Source: Vermamoeba vermiformis
Taxonomy: Eukaryota; Tubulinea; Echinamoebida
Direction of reading: 5' to 3'
Assembly (NCBI GenBank): GCA_045837725.1
Contig: JBEWZL010000294.1
Coordinates: 124,001-188,000, forward strand
DNA: 64,000 nt
Shown: positions 9,778 to 21,869 of the stretch, in pieces
Layout of the letters: each line of letters opens with the position of its first letter
How positions within the stretch are numbered: the first letter of the stretch is position 1
Translations under genes and position numbers: made by a program
Notes under the pieces: model-generated
The model's database searches: none
The model's input: the letters and a program-made list of their open reading frames with translations, nothing else
Told to the model about the DNA's origin: nothing

Positions 9778-10752
9778 ATGGAAAGACGTAAAGCGAATCA
9801 ATTAAACATCGTTGATCGTGTTATTCCACCCAAATCTGCCGCTAAGACTGACGTACGTGTTACTCACATATTTTAAAAATTGATATTTATTTTGCTTTGG
9901 TTTTGACGTTCTGTTGTTCTGTTCAGAAGAACGAATTACATTAACGAAAATTAGCAAATAATAATTTATTTATTTTATTTTATTTACAGGTTAGTCTGAG
10001 TGCTTTCTCGTTTTTATTTTCAGAATTTGTACAGTATGCTCATAGAAAAGTAACGCATATTAAAGATCTGCAACGAAGGTAATTTCATAACAAATTACTA
10101 GCTGACGTCGCTGAGATTAATTATCCGATTAGACTTGCGGACGTCGGTTACAATGTAGGTCTTAGACTCGCTGAATTAGTGCCGTGGAAAGAAAAAGCAG
10201 TCAAACGTGAGACTCGATTGCTGCGGATCTTATACTTCATATCGAACACAACTTGGAAGTATTTGTTCGGCAAAGATGCCGTATTAGAACGTAGTACTGA
10301 GAAGGAGGACCAATGTATGTATCATATATTCGATAGATTCTGGTATTTACTAAGTTAAAATTGCTCGTGCAAATGTGACCAGATCCGGTACTAACTTATC
10401 CACGACACAGATATGATCACAGAGAACGAGCCACTCATGAACAAATATATATCTATCCCTAAAGACTTGACTGGTCTTAACTGCAGTGCATTCCTCGGAG
10501 GTCTTGTGGAAGGAATTTTGGATGCCGCTGAGTTCGTAAGTTGCTGCTTTTAATTCAAGATTACTTTAGTACCTAGCCTTATGAGACACATCATATATCA
10601 TCCAAGCGAGAGGTACTAATTATGAGTCATATTCACAGCCCGCTAAAGTGTCTACACACTCAGTGGAGATTGCCGGACAACGATTCCCCCGCACAGTGAT
10701 TTTGATTGAATTCACGCGCGAAGTGATTGAACGAGACTCGCGATTGTCTTAA
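9778..10752 (+). CDS. TRAPPC5: TRAPP complex subunit 5 (Trs31/Bet3-like)
   Basis: Core subunit of the TRAPP tethering complex, the Rab1/Ypt1 exchange factor on Golgi membranes. Four or five exons join in frame: MERRKANQLNIVDR, then VSLSAFSFLFSEFVQYAHRK (human VSLSAFALLFSELVQHCQ), then RETRLLRILYFISNTTWKYLF and FGKDAVLERS, then ENEPLMNKYISIPKDLTGLN and CSAFLGGLVEGILDAAEF, then FPAKVSTHSVE...VIERDSRLS. Co-linearity with the human subunit covers the whole length of about 190 aa. TRAPPC10 of the same complex lies 20 kb downstream; I treat this as coincidence. Start chosen as the first ATG giving the conserved N-terminus. Confidence 0.92.
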
Positions 10753-11000
10753 TAGACCTACTGTATTGTATATATATAAGCGGACTAAGTAAATGTTCCA
10801 CTCTGTTGTACAGTCATCTGCTCGTGGATCCGATCTGTTAACAACAAACGGTCGCTGAGTGTCCGAGTGCTAACGGTGCGAAGGCACTGCAACTCAATGA
10901 CACTAGATTTCGATAATTATAACAATCACGTAATACCTGTCTGGTCACGAGGAAAAAATTGTGTTCGGCCGCTGACGTCAGCTTGTTATCAGACTACGAG

Positions 11001-12253
11001 ATGGGCAGCAAGAGTGGCGAGTATAAGTCTCAAACTAAATATGCATTCTCCGTATCTGAGGAGAAGCCTAAAGAGCCTGAACCAGATCCAGAATTAATCG
11101 AAGATCCCCCAAAGAAATCAGAAAGCGACTTGAAGCCGAAAGTGTTTGGTAATTGGTCACAATAATTTATTGGTATTATATAAGTTGCTAATTGCAATGT
11201 CGCAGCGTTTTTTTCGGATCTAGCAACGAAAATTAAAACTACATCGGAAGAAATTAAGCAAGACTTGAAAAAACTCGGTGAAGAGCTTACTAAGAACAAT
11301 GATGGTCCTATAATCGAGAAAGGTAATTATTTTTATTTTCAAACAATTCAATAAAATTGTAATTATTTTCAGAGCAACCTCGCCCTAAACAACCTGAATT
11401 ACCTCCATGGGACGTATTAAATATTGCAGATAAAGAACTGTACGAGGAAATTAAAAGACAAATTCTGCTCATTCCTACGGTAAGTCACACAAGCCTTAAA
11501 CTAATTAATTATCCTAATAATCGCGTAGTCACGACGAAATTTGTTAAATGCACCACCAGAGACTGAAATAGATTTCAAATTTTCAATGGAAGAGTATCTA
11601 CCGATGGCAATGGCCACACTGAAGGAGGATCAGAATTTAAACACAGCGCGCTTTGTGCTCGTACCGAAGAGCATTTCAGAGCACGAATTTTGGCGCAATT
11701 ATTTTTACAGGATACACATCATCAAACAGGCGTTTGGATTGACTGGCACGAACAACGCTGGTCAGCAAGCCTCGAGTCCTGTTGCACCCGTGAAAAATAC
11801 AGATAATGTCGCAGTACCTGCCAGTCAAAACAACGACAATAACACGAGCGATAATGCCAACAAAAAGAGCGAAGAGAGTGCCAGCAACAGCAGTACACCC
11901 GCGCCGAGTCAACTGGAGAGCTCGAAGCGTAAGTCCGTTAATGTTTTTCTGAGCGGAATTTGACCGTGACATTAGCTGAGGAGGTGAAAACTACAAAGCC
12001 CGAAGATGACACGATTGAATTTGCGAGTGATTATTATGAGGGCGGTGAATGGGCCGGTGATTTGAAGGCTGAACTTACCAAATTAGGCATTGATGATGAC
12101 GAGATTGACATCGGCGATGCAGTCGGAGACACGCTTGAAGGTAGTAATGCAATAATCATTGTAAATTATTAACGTTGCTGATTATTGAATTTAGTAATTG
12201 ACCCCAGTGACTTGGAAGAGGAGCTGAGAAAACAAATCGAAGACATGGATTAG
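11001..12253 (+). CDS. SYAP1: SYAP1-like BSD-domain protein
   Basis: Homologue of synapse-associated protein 1/Sap47, an adaptor linked to Akt and TORC2 signalling. Exons join as MGSKSGEYKSQTKYAF (ATG 11001), then FFSDLATKIKTTSEEIKQDL, then a PPWDVL region, then the BSD domain. Its markers are SRRNLLNAPPETEIDFKF, LPMAMATLKEDQNLNTARF, LVPKSISEHEFWRNYFYR and the following IHIIKQAFGL, all close to human SYAP1 (RRNFVRNPP, PVAMATLQEDP, FWRNYFYRVSLIKQAF). A low-complexity Asn/Ser-rich linker and acidic C-terminal segment (DDDEIDIGD...EELRKQIEDMD) follow, ending at 12253. The frame is open a little upstream of 11001 but lacks another ATG. Confidence 0.88.
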
Positions 12254-12432
12254 AATCGGTTGTAGCTCTGCTTGTGTACAATGAAATAGTTTTCAAAATT
12301 TCAGTATTTTATTTACAAGCGCCTCGTCAGTGGCTAATTCAAGTCTTTCTATAATATAAGCAATATACAATCGACCCCTTACTGGTTGTAATGCTAGTAA
12401 TAACAGAGTTAGTCTCGAGTCCTTGGTTAGAA

Positions 12433-13970
12433 CTAATAACGCGGACTTACATCGTCATCGTGTTGGTTCTGAGGGTGATGGCCACCTTGCATGCCATGTT
12501 GTGAATGGGGATTGCCACCGTGATTGCCTTCAGGATGAGCACCTTCATTCAGCATCTGTTGCGCGTGCAGTGACTGCAAAATGGAGTGTGGTTGGCCTCC
12601 ACCAGGTCCTTTGAATGACCAGTTGGGAGGAACACCGTTAGGACCAGGAGTGAACGAGGGTCCTAAGTTGAATTGACCGTGCGGTGGTCCATAGTTGAAC
12701 ACAGGGGTGCGGAGGTAAGGAGGCAAATTGATGCCGAGTGACGAGCCCATTCCCAAGCCAGGCATACCTTGTCCTCCTTGATTCGGCATGCCTTGGCCTT
12801 GTTGTGCCATTTGAGCAGCAATTTGAGGATTCATTTGACCCTGTCCTTGGGGGTTCATCGGCTGTTGATTGGGATTTTGTTGACCACCAGGAGCTTGAGG
12901 AGGTTGTTGCATCATGTTAGGATTCAACATTTGATGATTAGCCAATGCTGCAATAGGATGCATGCCAAGAGGTCCACCCATGCCATAAGGAACATTGCCC
13001 ATAGGTACTTGCATGGGCTGTTGTGGTTGGGGATTGGATGGTGTGGGCATGTCATTCGTAGCTGCCGCAACCAATCCACGCAACTCCTGTTTGTTTTGTC
13101 CTCGTGTTACCTTCTGTGCAGTGTTAGACGACCAATCAGCGTAGTAAGGAGAATGAGGTTCCAATTTTACCTTCTTTTCTTCAGGTTCGGTAGTGAAATT
13201 AGCGGGTTGATCGGGAGGGACAGGCTCTTGACTGCCACTAGGCATGAATGAACCACTGCCCTCCAGCGAGCCTGAGGTGCTGAAATTGTGATTGGCACTC
13301 ACGCGGCTCGTAGACATAGAGATTGGTGGAGCACCGCCAGCACTCATGTCCGGAGCATTGAGACAAGCTTGAATTAAGTTCTTGCCCTCGGCCTTGGTGA
13401 TGAGTGGCTGCAGCTTGTTGGTCGCAAATGTGTAGACGTGACCTGTCTCGCTCGCCACGAGCAACAAAACTTGCGTGCCTGTAAGTGTCGCCAATTCGTA
13501 GGCCTAAATGATGCGTTAAACATTTGATGGATTATGAAAACGAGTAAAAGGAAGGAGAGGTGACTGCGGCAAATTATTTCCAAATATATTAGGAAAGTCA
13601 CGCAGATTAACAACCTAAAACGGCAAGTCCCTTTTTGAAAATTGAAGAAGTTGCAAGGGCCATCAAACGGCGTATTATGTACCTTTTTCATAATGCCAGA
13701 CTTTCGCTTGCTAAATGTAATGTGACGTCTGCTCTTGTCGTCGATGAACTCGATGTTGATCTTCCTTCTTCCTTTTCTTTCGCGTTTGCCACCATCTTTA
13801 TCTACTTCTGGGTGCTCTTGGGTTATTTCGTGCATAACAGGGCCATTTTCAGGAGTAGTTTGCTCGCCACTTTCATTGTTTGAATCAGGCGATGCAGGTC
13901 CTCGGAAGCTTAACCCTGACAAAGGGCCAGAATTTTGATTTGGTTGGCCTGAACTCTCAGGTTGATCCAT
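12433..13970 (-). CDS. SRF/MCM1-type MADS-box transcription factor
   Basis: The start at 13970 (MDQPESSGQPNQ) leads through a Ser/Pro/acidic N-terminus to a canonical type I MADS box: GRRKINIEFIDDKSRRHITF, SKRKSGIMKK, then after an intron (13682 to 13504) AYELATLTGTQVLLLVASET and GHVYTFATNKLQPLI, followed by a SAM-like segment. This DNA-binding dimer recognises CArG boxes, CC(A/T)6GG. The C-terminal half is a Gln/Pro/Gly/Asn-rich activation-type region. The gene as read ends DDDVSPRY at 12433, but GAT/GTAAGT there is also a perfect donor, so a short further 3' exon is possible. Perfect CArG boxes cluster elsewhere in this window (see findings). Confidence 0.93.
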
Positions 13971-14453
13971 TCTACATAAAAATATATTAGATTTAGAACC
14001 CAGATACTGGTTTAAAATTTAAAGTAAAAGCTCCATCCACCGAAACAATTTAAAGAAACCGCCCCTTCATCAAAGATACTTTGCGTGCAACAAAATTTTT
14101 AAGGTAAAATACGAATAAGGAAGGCTCGGTGAACCATCTTACCTTTTGTAGACTCGTGCAATAAAAAAGGAAACAGCACAAAAAAAAAAGATTACAACGG
14201 AAAAAATAAAATTGATAAAATCCGATTTATCGCCTAATCAGGAGTAACGACAGCAGTCGTAAATCTTCACCCGTATCAGTAATTCGTTCAAGGAACCTAG
14301 CTGGCAAAGGCGTTGCACATCCGAGAAGATCTAGAATGTGAATATCGACATTTCTTCGGAGCCTTTGCGGAACAAGTAATAAGTTCTTTCCAATCAATAC
14401 AGGTCGATTGATTAAAATCCGCAAAATTTACATTTACAAAACACGGATCAGCA
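13971..14453. other. Intergenic region between MADS and MYND genes
   Basis: 483 bp with A-rich runs near 14180. An open minus-strand stretch of about 65 codons at 14227-14424 (NRPVLIGKNLLLVPQRLRRN) lacks an ATG start and matches nothing I know. It is kept as an unassigned open segment. Confidence 0.35.
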
Positions 14454-16171
14454 TTATTCTTCAGCTTCATCGTCAGCTCCGATAATAATTCTGCGGTCCT
14501 TGAGTGATTCCTCGAGACTGGCTGGCTTTTTCATGCATTGGGCGGCATGCTTTGCCTTCCAGTGTGCTGTTTGACAGTCCTTCGTGCAGTAGCGCACCCA
14601 CTTGCAACGAGCGCAACGCTAATACTGCATTAGTATTGATGGCTCCGTGACACTGACACTTACCGCAAATTGAGCGGGGAACTTTTCAGTCTTTTCACAG
14701 TGCTCTCTATTGCCGCACCAGAACAATTGTTGACCGAGAATGTATTTGACGAACTAGGCAATGGTGTTAATATAGTCAATCGACAGTAGGAAGCATTACA
14801 CGTACTCCAAAGAATTGTTCGGTGACAGCGCCAGGGACTAAACGCACGGGGTCTACATCGGTCTTGAGAACCTTTTCAATGGCACCAGCCTTCTCAGGGG
14901 TGTTGTAGTATCGATCGAGCATCAGCACAGCCGCGGTCGTGCAATTCTCCATTACATTGCCGAGACCTGCCGTGAAAAAGTCCTGCAGCAATGTTAGCTC
15001 TTAGGGCAGTAAGTGCCACAACACATACGCGGGTGAGACCTTCAGGCCAGTGGTGCAGTCCTCCAGCTGTTGGGGGCAGGGGCGTCACGAGCTTGCCTTG
15101 CAATGGCTTGGGCACTTGCAAGAGATCCATCACAGTGAACTCGTACACGCGCAACAGATTGACTGTGTTGTAGTAGTTCTCGCGCATAAAGTACTCGCCG
15201 ACTTCCGCGTCGAAGGGCATAGTGTAAAATCTGCCGATTGTGTTTGAAGTAAAGGTAATGAGCTGCTCGAGCACAGAATCTCCTTCTTTAATAATATCCT
15301 GGTGATACCGTTAGATTTTGTGAACAGATCCGATTAGTGCACATTTACCTTCTTCTTTTGTTTGCCGAGCGGCATAACTCGCTCGCACACATTCACGAGC
15401 TCGATCCAAGTCTCGATCAGGTTGAAAGACGATTGCATTGCGGGAGTAGTACCAGTATCTAAACGAAATATGAGGCGGAGGAATCAAAAAATATTGCAGG
15501 CCGAATGTCCGACGATTTCCCACACGAACAGATCTAAAAAAGGAAACTTCGCACTTACACAATTTAGAGCCTTCAGTTGCTTGATCAAAGCAGCAGTATA
15601 GCTTGGATACGGCCATGGGGATGGGGAATAGTGGGAACGAAGTTATCTAAACACTGTCAATGACGAAATTGATTGAGATCAGCTCTTACCAAACCACCGA
15701 ATTTGCGGGAGAATGACAGCAACTTTTTCTTATTAGAGTCAACAATCGATTTGCCTTCTTGTAATGCTTCGCGGACATTCTTGTTGGTACCGAATAGTGA
15801 AGTTTGGAAGTTCGTGCCTGTCAACTGATCAGATCGTGATCTATCGTCGTAATTTTATTCTCCAAAATTGTAATTATTTTTCCAATAAACGGGGGAAAAA
15901 ATTTTAGCAGAAGGAGAGTGTAAATATCAATTAGACGAATTAAATAATTTTTCTATTTACCTTTGTCAGATGAGGTGCTTTCGATTAGCTTGATTTGCGG
16001 TACTTTCTTGTTAGCATTCCATCCACGAACTAATTCAGCGCGGATCTGGTTCCAATCAGGTGGAGTGTTCAGCTCCAAATCCAAGGTGTTGTCTTTCTCG
16101 TTCAAGGCAACTTTCGAAAGTTCCTCCGTAATTTTGGCAACGTCGGCTGCAGTATTAGATGAATCACTCAT
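14454..16171 (-). CDS. MYND-type zinc-finger protein, about 430 aa
   Basis: Multi-exon gene. Exon 1 is MSDSSNTAADVAKITEELSK...; later exons give NFQTSLFGTNKNVREAL, SSFNLIETWIELVNVCERVM, QLITFTSNTIGRFYTMPFDA and DFFTAGLGNVMENCTTAAVL in one continuous frame. The C-terminus is a MYND finger: WCGNREHCEKTEKFPAQF, then RCARCKWVRYCTKDCQTAHW, then KAKHAAQC. All eight zinc ligands expected for MYND (C..C..C-x2-C..YC..C..H..C) can be placed. MYND fingers bind proline-rich peptides. The N-terminal helical part (about 350 residues) is unrecognised; no SET domain is visible, so it is not a SMYD methyltransferase. The protein ends in an acidic tail (GADDEAEE). Confidence 0.82.
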
Positions 16172-16333
16172 GCTTGTCGTGTACTGATGACTAGATCCAG
16201 AACAACTGCCAAAAATGATTTATTTTATCAAATGCCTGCGAAAATTCGAGTTTGTCTCTTTATTGAACTTACTTTCGGATTCACCTTATATTAGATTATT
16301 CAGAAAATCAGATTACGTTACCACGCAGCACTC

Positions 16334-17972
16334 ATGTTCAAGCAAATTGTGTCCAAAGTTGCGAGAATGGCTCATCAGGTACGCGGCTACAACACTGCCT
16401 TGCGCAGCGTGCCTGCTTTGAGACTGAACGACGGTAACATCATGCCTCAACTTGGCTTAGGGTAAGTACCATCCAATACAGTCGTATTTGCTTGTGCGAC
16501 GATTAAGTTCTGAGCACTTACGCAGATTTCAATTTGGAAAATGCAGAAATTAAAGCAAATAATATTTTCGGAATATCCTTAACATTGTTCTGTCATATTT
16601 CTTAATTTTAGAGGATTACAAATAGTTCAATCAAATTAAAAGTTTTATCATATTTTCAGCACGTGGCAGAGCAAGCCAGAGCTAGTCGGTGCCGCAGTGG
16701 AACACGCGGTGAAGGTCGGTTATAGACATATTGGTATGTAATTCACGAATATGTACCTTTGTTTCATTCACTAACGCAAGACAGACACTGCCTGGATCTA
16801 CCAGAACCAAAAGGAATTGGGCGATGCAATTAAGAAATGCATTCCTAAATATGGTAATAGCGATCGTATTGTATTGAAGCTAATTTTCCAAGCCTGATTG
16901 TTACCCTTCTCAGTGCAATCGCGAGCGGAATTGTTTATTACATCCAAGTTATGGAACACAGAGCACAAGCCCGACAAAGTCAAACAAGCTTGCAAGAATA
17001 CCCTTAATGTACATAATATCACAGTCTTCAATCGAGTCTGATTGTTCTTCTAGGAATTGAAATTGGACTACCTCGACATGTATCTCATTCACTGGCCCGT
17101 AGCGCTCTTAAATGACAATGAAACTGTTGATCGATCGGCGAATATCAAGTAAGGCGGCACTTATTTATTAATTATGAGTCGTGCTGATGGATTGCTATCT
17201 GTAGGGAGACTTGGCAGGCCATGGAAGTATGTGTCTTAAACTTTTATTTTCCACCGACTAGTGCAATGCCAATTGATATATGTAATACTAATAATAACAA
17301 TACAGACCCTAATCGAAGATGGACTCGTGAAAAGCATTGGTAAGTTGCGATGTCCCAGTGAGTTCACGACGATTTCTTACTTTGTGCGGTTGAACCATTA
17401 GGTGTGAGTAATTTCAGCGAAGAACACCTGCACACTTTGATTGAAGAGACGGACGTGATACCTGCTGTCAATCAGGTGGAGGTACATCCACTGCTCACTC
17501 AGACCAAGCTGCTCGATTACTGTCAACAGAACGGCATCGTCGTCACTGCGTACAGTACGTACACCATAGTCCTAGTGTCACTCGTACTCACGTGTCACTT
17601 TCACAGGTCCACTCGCGCGTGGCTCAACGAGTCAGGCGGCACAAAACGATCCCAAATATGACCTGTTGAATCAAAAGACGGTGCGTTGTACTTGTATAGT
17701 TTGAGTTTAATGCAGTGCTAACACGAGGCCTATGACAGGTGCGCGACATTGCCGCCAAGTACAACAAAACACCCGCGCAAGTGTGCATTCGCTGGGCCTT
17801 GCAAAAACAACTGATTGTCATCCCCAAGTCAGTCACGCCACGCCACATTGAAGAGAACTTGCACGTGTTTGACTTCACGCTCGAAGCTGACGACATGACC
17901 GCGCTGAACAAGTTGAACATCAATCACCGCACCGTCGTGCCCAAGTGGTACAAGTTCCCTGACCAACAGTGA
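16334..17972 (+). CDS. Aldo-keto reductase, possible mitochondrial presequence
   Basis: NAD(P)H-dependent oxidoreductase with a TIM barrel. About ten small exons join: RLNDGNIMPQLGLGTWQSKP, EHAVKVGYRHIDTAWIYQNQ (catalytic Asp and Tyr of the AKR tetrad), RAELFITSKLWNTEHKPDKV (catalytic Lys), ELKLDYLDMYLIHWPVAL (HWP with the catalytic His), SIGVSNFSEEHL, PAVNQVEVHP, TAYSPLARG, and the cofactor-binding VIPKSVTPRHIEENL. The N-terminal 25 residues (MFKQIVSKVARMAHQVRGYN) are basic and amphipathic, which would suit mitochondrial import; this is inference. The substrate cannot be told from sequence. Divergent start with the MYND gene, about 160 bp apart. Confidence 0.93.
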
Positions 17973-18161
17973 GCGATGAACAGCAGGAGCTCGATGTGTG
18001 CACTTCGAGGCTTGAGATCTCGATGTGCATTGTAATATATGGATGTTAAAGGCTTGTTAATTATGATATAAATGCATCATCGGCATTCACTTCATGCGTC
18101 ATGTTATTTACATTAGATCCGTACAACAGATCAACTATAGTACAGTGCGATGCTAGTGATT

Positions 18162-19061
18162 CTAGTTCTTCTCGGCAAGTGCATCAGACTTGGCTTTCAT
18201 AGCGAGCCATTCATTGTGCAGTTCTTTCAAATCTTCGCGCAGATCTGACTTCTTCCAAGGCTTGAACTCGATGAAGTGGATGCACTTAATCTTGTCTGCT
18301 TGTTGTTTCCACGCCTTGTTGAAGTTGTAATTCAAATAAGTGGTCTGCAGTGCATTGTAAAAGAACGGCAAGTGATTCCATTGGCTGAAATACACGTTCA
18401 AAAAGCCTTGATCTGCGCCGTCGTGCGAGTGGATCGTGGGCAACTTGTCCATCATGTCCTTGAAGCGAGCAGCACTCGGCACTAGTACCATCATGCCCGA
18501 GTTGAAGTAGTCGCAGCAATCCTCCACTGCACTCAGTTCTGGCTGTGCAAACAGCTCGTCCACATTTTGCCGCACGAGAATGTCTGCATCCATGAACACC
18601 ACTTTATCGTATTGCGTCAATTCCCACACGCGTAATTTAGTCCATGTGTATGTAAAGTAATCGCGCAATTCATCTTGTTTGGGCCTGAAACAGCAATTCG
18701 TTAGAAAAATTATTTAAAATTTATTAAAAATAGTGATAACGTACGCCGGTGATTCAATGTCTTTTACGAGCACTATGTCGTCGAAATAAATATGCAGCTC
18801 TTTTTTAGCTTTTTCATACAAGCCGGGAGTGGCCATGAGCACGATCTTCTTCGTCGTCTTGCTTTCGCGCAATGAAGTCGCCCATACTCGCGCTGGTAGA
18901 AAATAGCTCTCAGTCGACACGAGTGTTACATAGGCACCGTTGTTTGAGTACTTGGATCCATCACCCAAGTTGTAAAAAGCAAACGTCAGCAGCACAAACG
19001 CTGCGAGCATCAATATGACGCCTTTAAACGACTTTAATGATAGTCCTTTGCGTGCGTGCAT
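18162..19061 (-). CDS. GT8 family glycosyltransferase (glycogenin/galactinol-synthase-like), type II membrane
   Basis: Two exons (19061 to about 18747, then 18684 to 18162). The N-terminus is short, basic and cytosolic, followed by a hydrophobic anchor (GVILMLAAFVLLTFAFYNL), giving a type II Golgi topology. The GT-A domain starts AYVTLVSTESYFLPARVWAT and includes YDKVVFMDADILVRQNVDEL, whose DAD is the DxD metal/UDP-sugar site. It continues DYFNSGMMVLVPSAARF and DQGFLNVYF, as in glycogenin-like GT8 enzymes, and IHFIEFKPW near the end holds a conserved His. About 280 aa. Donor and acceptor sugars are not determinable here. Confidence 0.85.
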
Positions 19062-19176
19062 TTGTCAATGTAATTGCTGAATAATGTGCAAAATAAACGT
19101 CTCGCTTGAAGAACAGCAAACACGTGACTTTTTAAGCCATTTTATGTTGATCTATTTATGACAATATTGAAAGTGA

Positions 19177-20515
19177 CTAATTAGGTCTGACACTCGATTG
19201 CACAGTATTGCCGTTGATCAACAACTGCACGTTGGTCGGACAAGGATAGCCGAGGTTCTCTGCGATCCAAGTTGTGCGCGGGTTCTCCCAGTTGGCACTC
19301 TGTTGCATTTGCACCCAGCCCTTGCCACAGTCTACAGCCACTGACGAGGCTCCGGGCACAGCCACCTGCAGTGTAGTTGTTAGGACGAGCTAGGTTCTTG
19401 CTCCAGTGCACGTGTTACTTACAGCGAGCCACCACATGTTCGTGCCACCGTTCCAGGTAATGGTGAAACTGCCGCCAGTGGAGGGGGGAGGAGGAGGAGT
19501 GCTCGAGCCACAGAGCTGCTGCCACTCACACGATGAGCCACCCATCACTAGCGAGGCTGTTAGTGACTGTCACGCGCTACATGTCTGCTACGTACCATTA
19601 GGACAGCTGCCCCAAGTAGTGCTGATAGTGCCCTGTGCCGTGGGGTCATAGTAGCCTGCCCACTCTGAGCCTGGTGACTGCGAATTAGTGACACGTGTCA
19701 AATGTAGACCACCATCACGGACTTACAAGGAACTTGGCAGTATTGAATTCTGAAGGCACCGCGACCTCCAGCAGCAGCCTTGAACGCAGCAGCGTGCGAT
19801 CTGTTCATGAATACCGTTAGTCACGTGTCAACATTGCGTGTCAAAGTGTCACTCACTCGTCCAAGTCAAAATGTGTCACAGCATCAAAGTTATCTGTTAG
19901 ATAAGTGTCAGCATATTACTAACGCTATTATAGGACTTCATACTAGGTGCATCAGGTCTGCCAGCACACCAGACTTGATTTTCAGGGGCGGGACACAAAT
20001 CTGCAATTTTGACGACGATTTCAGGGCCGTTATTAGTGCACCAAGAGCCATAAGGATCGCCATATGCCTTAATACGATAGCAACGACCACAAGCAGGACC
20101 TGCACCTTGACCACTGCCCACGCCAAAGTCGTACTCGCTCAATGCAGCGGTCGGGTATTTGGCGACTGATTTACAGGTAATTTGAATCAACGACTCGCTG
20201 TATATTAGTCAAAGCTATACATACTGCCTGTCTGACAATTGCATGCGCCTGATTGGCCGTTTTGAAAGCTTGCTGTGTCGTACACGGTGGCCGTGCCTTT
20301 TAGAAAAATTCATTAGTTATGTCGTTTATAGTTCAGATATTCGTAAATAAGACTAAATAATTATTGAGTCGTGGCTTGTTTATTAAGTGTTTAACTCGCT
20401 AGTTAAGCTATATAATTGCAAAACTTTAACAACCAACTTGAGCAACATTGGCTAAACAGGCAGAGAACGCGTGAATAACAATTAAGCCAAGTAATAACGA
20501 GGCTCTTGTGTTCAT
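19177..20515 (-). CDS. Expansin-like secreted protein (DPBB plus C-terminal beta domain)
   Basis: The ATG at 20515 begins a signal peptide (MNTRASLLLGLIVIHAFSAC). The next exons hold the six-stranded double-psi barrel: GTATVYDTASFQNG, SGACNCQTG, YPTAALSEYDFGVGSGQGAG, ACGRCYRIKA, EIVVKIADLCPAPENQVWC, then HFD-type and QYCQVPC-type segments. The C-terminal part (SFTITWNGGTNMWWLAVAVP, VAVDCGKGWVQMQQSANWEN) resembles the expansin carbohydrate-binding domain with its exposed aromatics. Expansins loosen cellulose; in amoebae such proteins act on their own cell wall or on food. Introns are very short. The exact splice after CNCQTG could not be settled by eye (the obvious donor gives a frame conflict), so the exon model there is provisional. 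Confidence 0.8.
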
Positions 20516-20616
20516 TGTGAGGTTAGAAAGTGAAATTATAACCAAACAAATCAAAACGTCATTACTTTTCGCAGCTGTCATTCATTTCTCAATCGCGCAG
20601 TTTAGCAACACATCTA

Positions 20617-21808
20617 ATGAAGATTATACTCTGCACGTTATTATTTTTTGTAACGTGTACCTCATTGTGCAGCGCAGAACAAGTTACAGGCTTATTTCTT
20701 GGGGATGCAGTTTCCTCTCAAGTTCAACTGAATCAAAACAGATATTTCGCAGCCAGTATTCCCTCCACTACGAACAAACATTCGATTTTACTAGTTGATG
20801 TTATTGTTTACGCAAAATTAGCCGATAATACAGACTTGGTGGTTAGTTGATTGTCGGATCGTCAGATTGATTATGTTAATACGTCGTGCAGGTCTATTTA
20901 AGTCAGTCACCCCTGCCTACTAGTTCAACACCCGGTGTCATTGTTTCGACACAACGGTAAGGATTGAAGTGCACCACATTACTGCACGTGATTGGCTGAC
21001 ATTTGACGCGCAGTGACACGTTCATTTCACCCGCAGACACGCGCAACACTTACACACAGCTCATGACTCTCGTTGAGACTCCCAACAGCGGCACATGGTT
21101 CGTTACAGTGTCGTACACAGGCTCTGATAACAGCAACAACACTGTGGCCTTCTCATTGACTGCGCACTTTACAAGTAATGCTCTCACTCCCGTCACTCCA
21201 CAGCACTAACATTCTGCAGCGATGGAGCCCATAGTCAGTGGCGTGAATGGCACCATGGCGGAGGGGCAAGAGTTCAGATTGTTCAAATTCTCTCAGAGTG
21301 ATTTGCCCCCGAATGTGATGCAAGATCCGCTCGGTGTCTTCTTGTACTTCCATCTCACATCTCCAACCGCATTCAAAATGTATTTGCGCGTCGATCAAGT
21401 GCCAAGCGAATACGTATTTGACGTGGACAGCAATCTAAGACGTCAGGTAAAGTGGTACCAAGACACAACACCACTAATGACACGTGTCACTTGCAGTCCT
21501 CGCCCTCCATTGCAGAGCTGTTCGTGAATGGCGTGGACAAAGACATCTTGCTCATGGTGCGCAGAGATGGACGACAGAGCGTTGAGTTTGGACTGCGCAT
21601 GTCAACACTGCTGCGCTCAGACAATCCAGTCTTCGTGTCCACCTCTGCTGGAGTGCTCGCCGTGCTCGTCATTCTCGCAGTGTTGCTCGCAGCAGCTGTC
21701 ATCGTCCTCGCAGTGTTCGCTGTCAAATACGTCAAGCCTGCCTGCACCAAGAGCTACTACCACAGCGACCTTGGTGACACGTTGTTGTACAATAAAGAGA
21801 GCTCTTAA
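20617..21808 (+). CDS. Unrecognised single-pass type I membrane protein
   Basis: Five exons. The start is MKIILCTLLFFVTCTSLCSA, a clear signal peptide. An ectodomain of about 290 residues has beta-rich composition and several N-glycosylation sites (NNTV, NGTM), with no Cys-rich module. A strong transmembrane helix follows (VLAVLVILAVLLAAAVIVLA) and a short cytoplasmic tail (KYVKPACTKSYYHSDLGDTL) containing Tyr residues and ending NKESS. No family recognised. The start is head-to-head with the expansin-like gene, only about 100 bp apart, so the two secretory genes may share a promoter region. Confidence 0.8.
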
Positions 21809-21869
21809 ATTAATCCGCACTGCTAGACTAACAACGCACATTTATACTACAGCCCGTGAATGTGATCAG

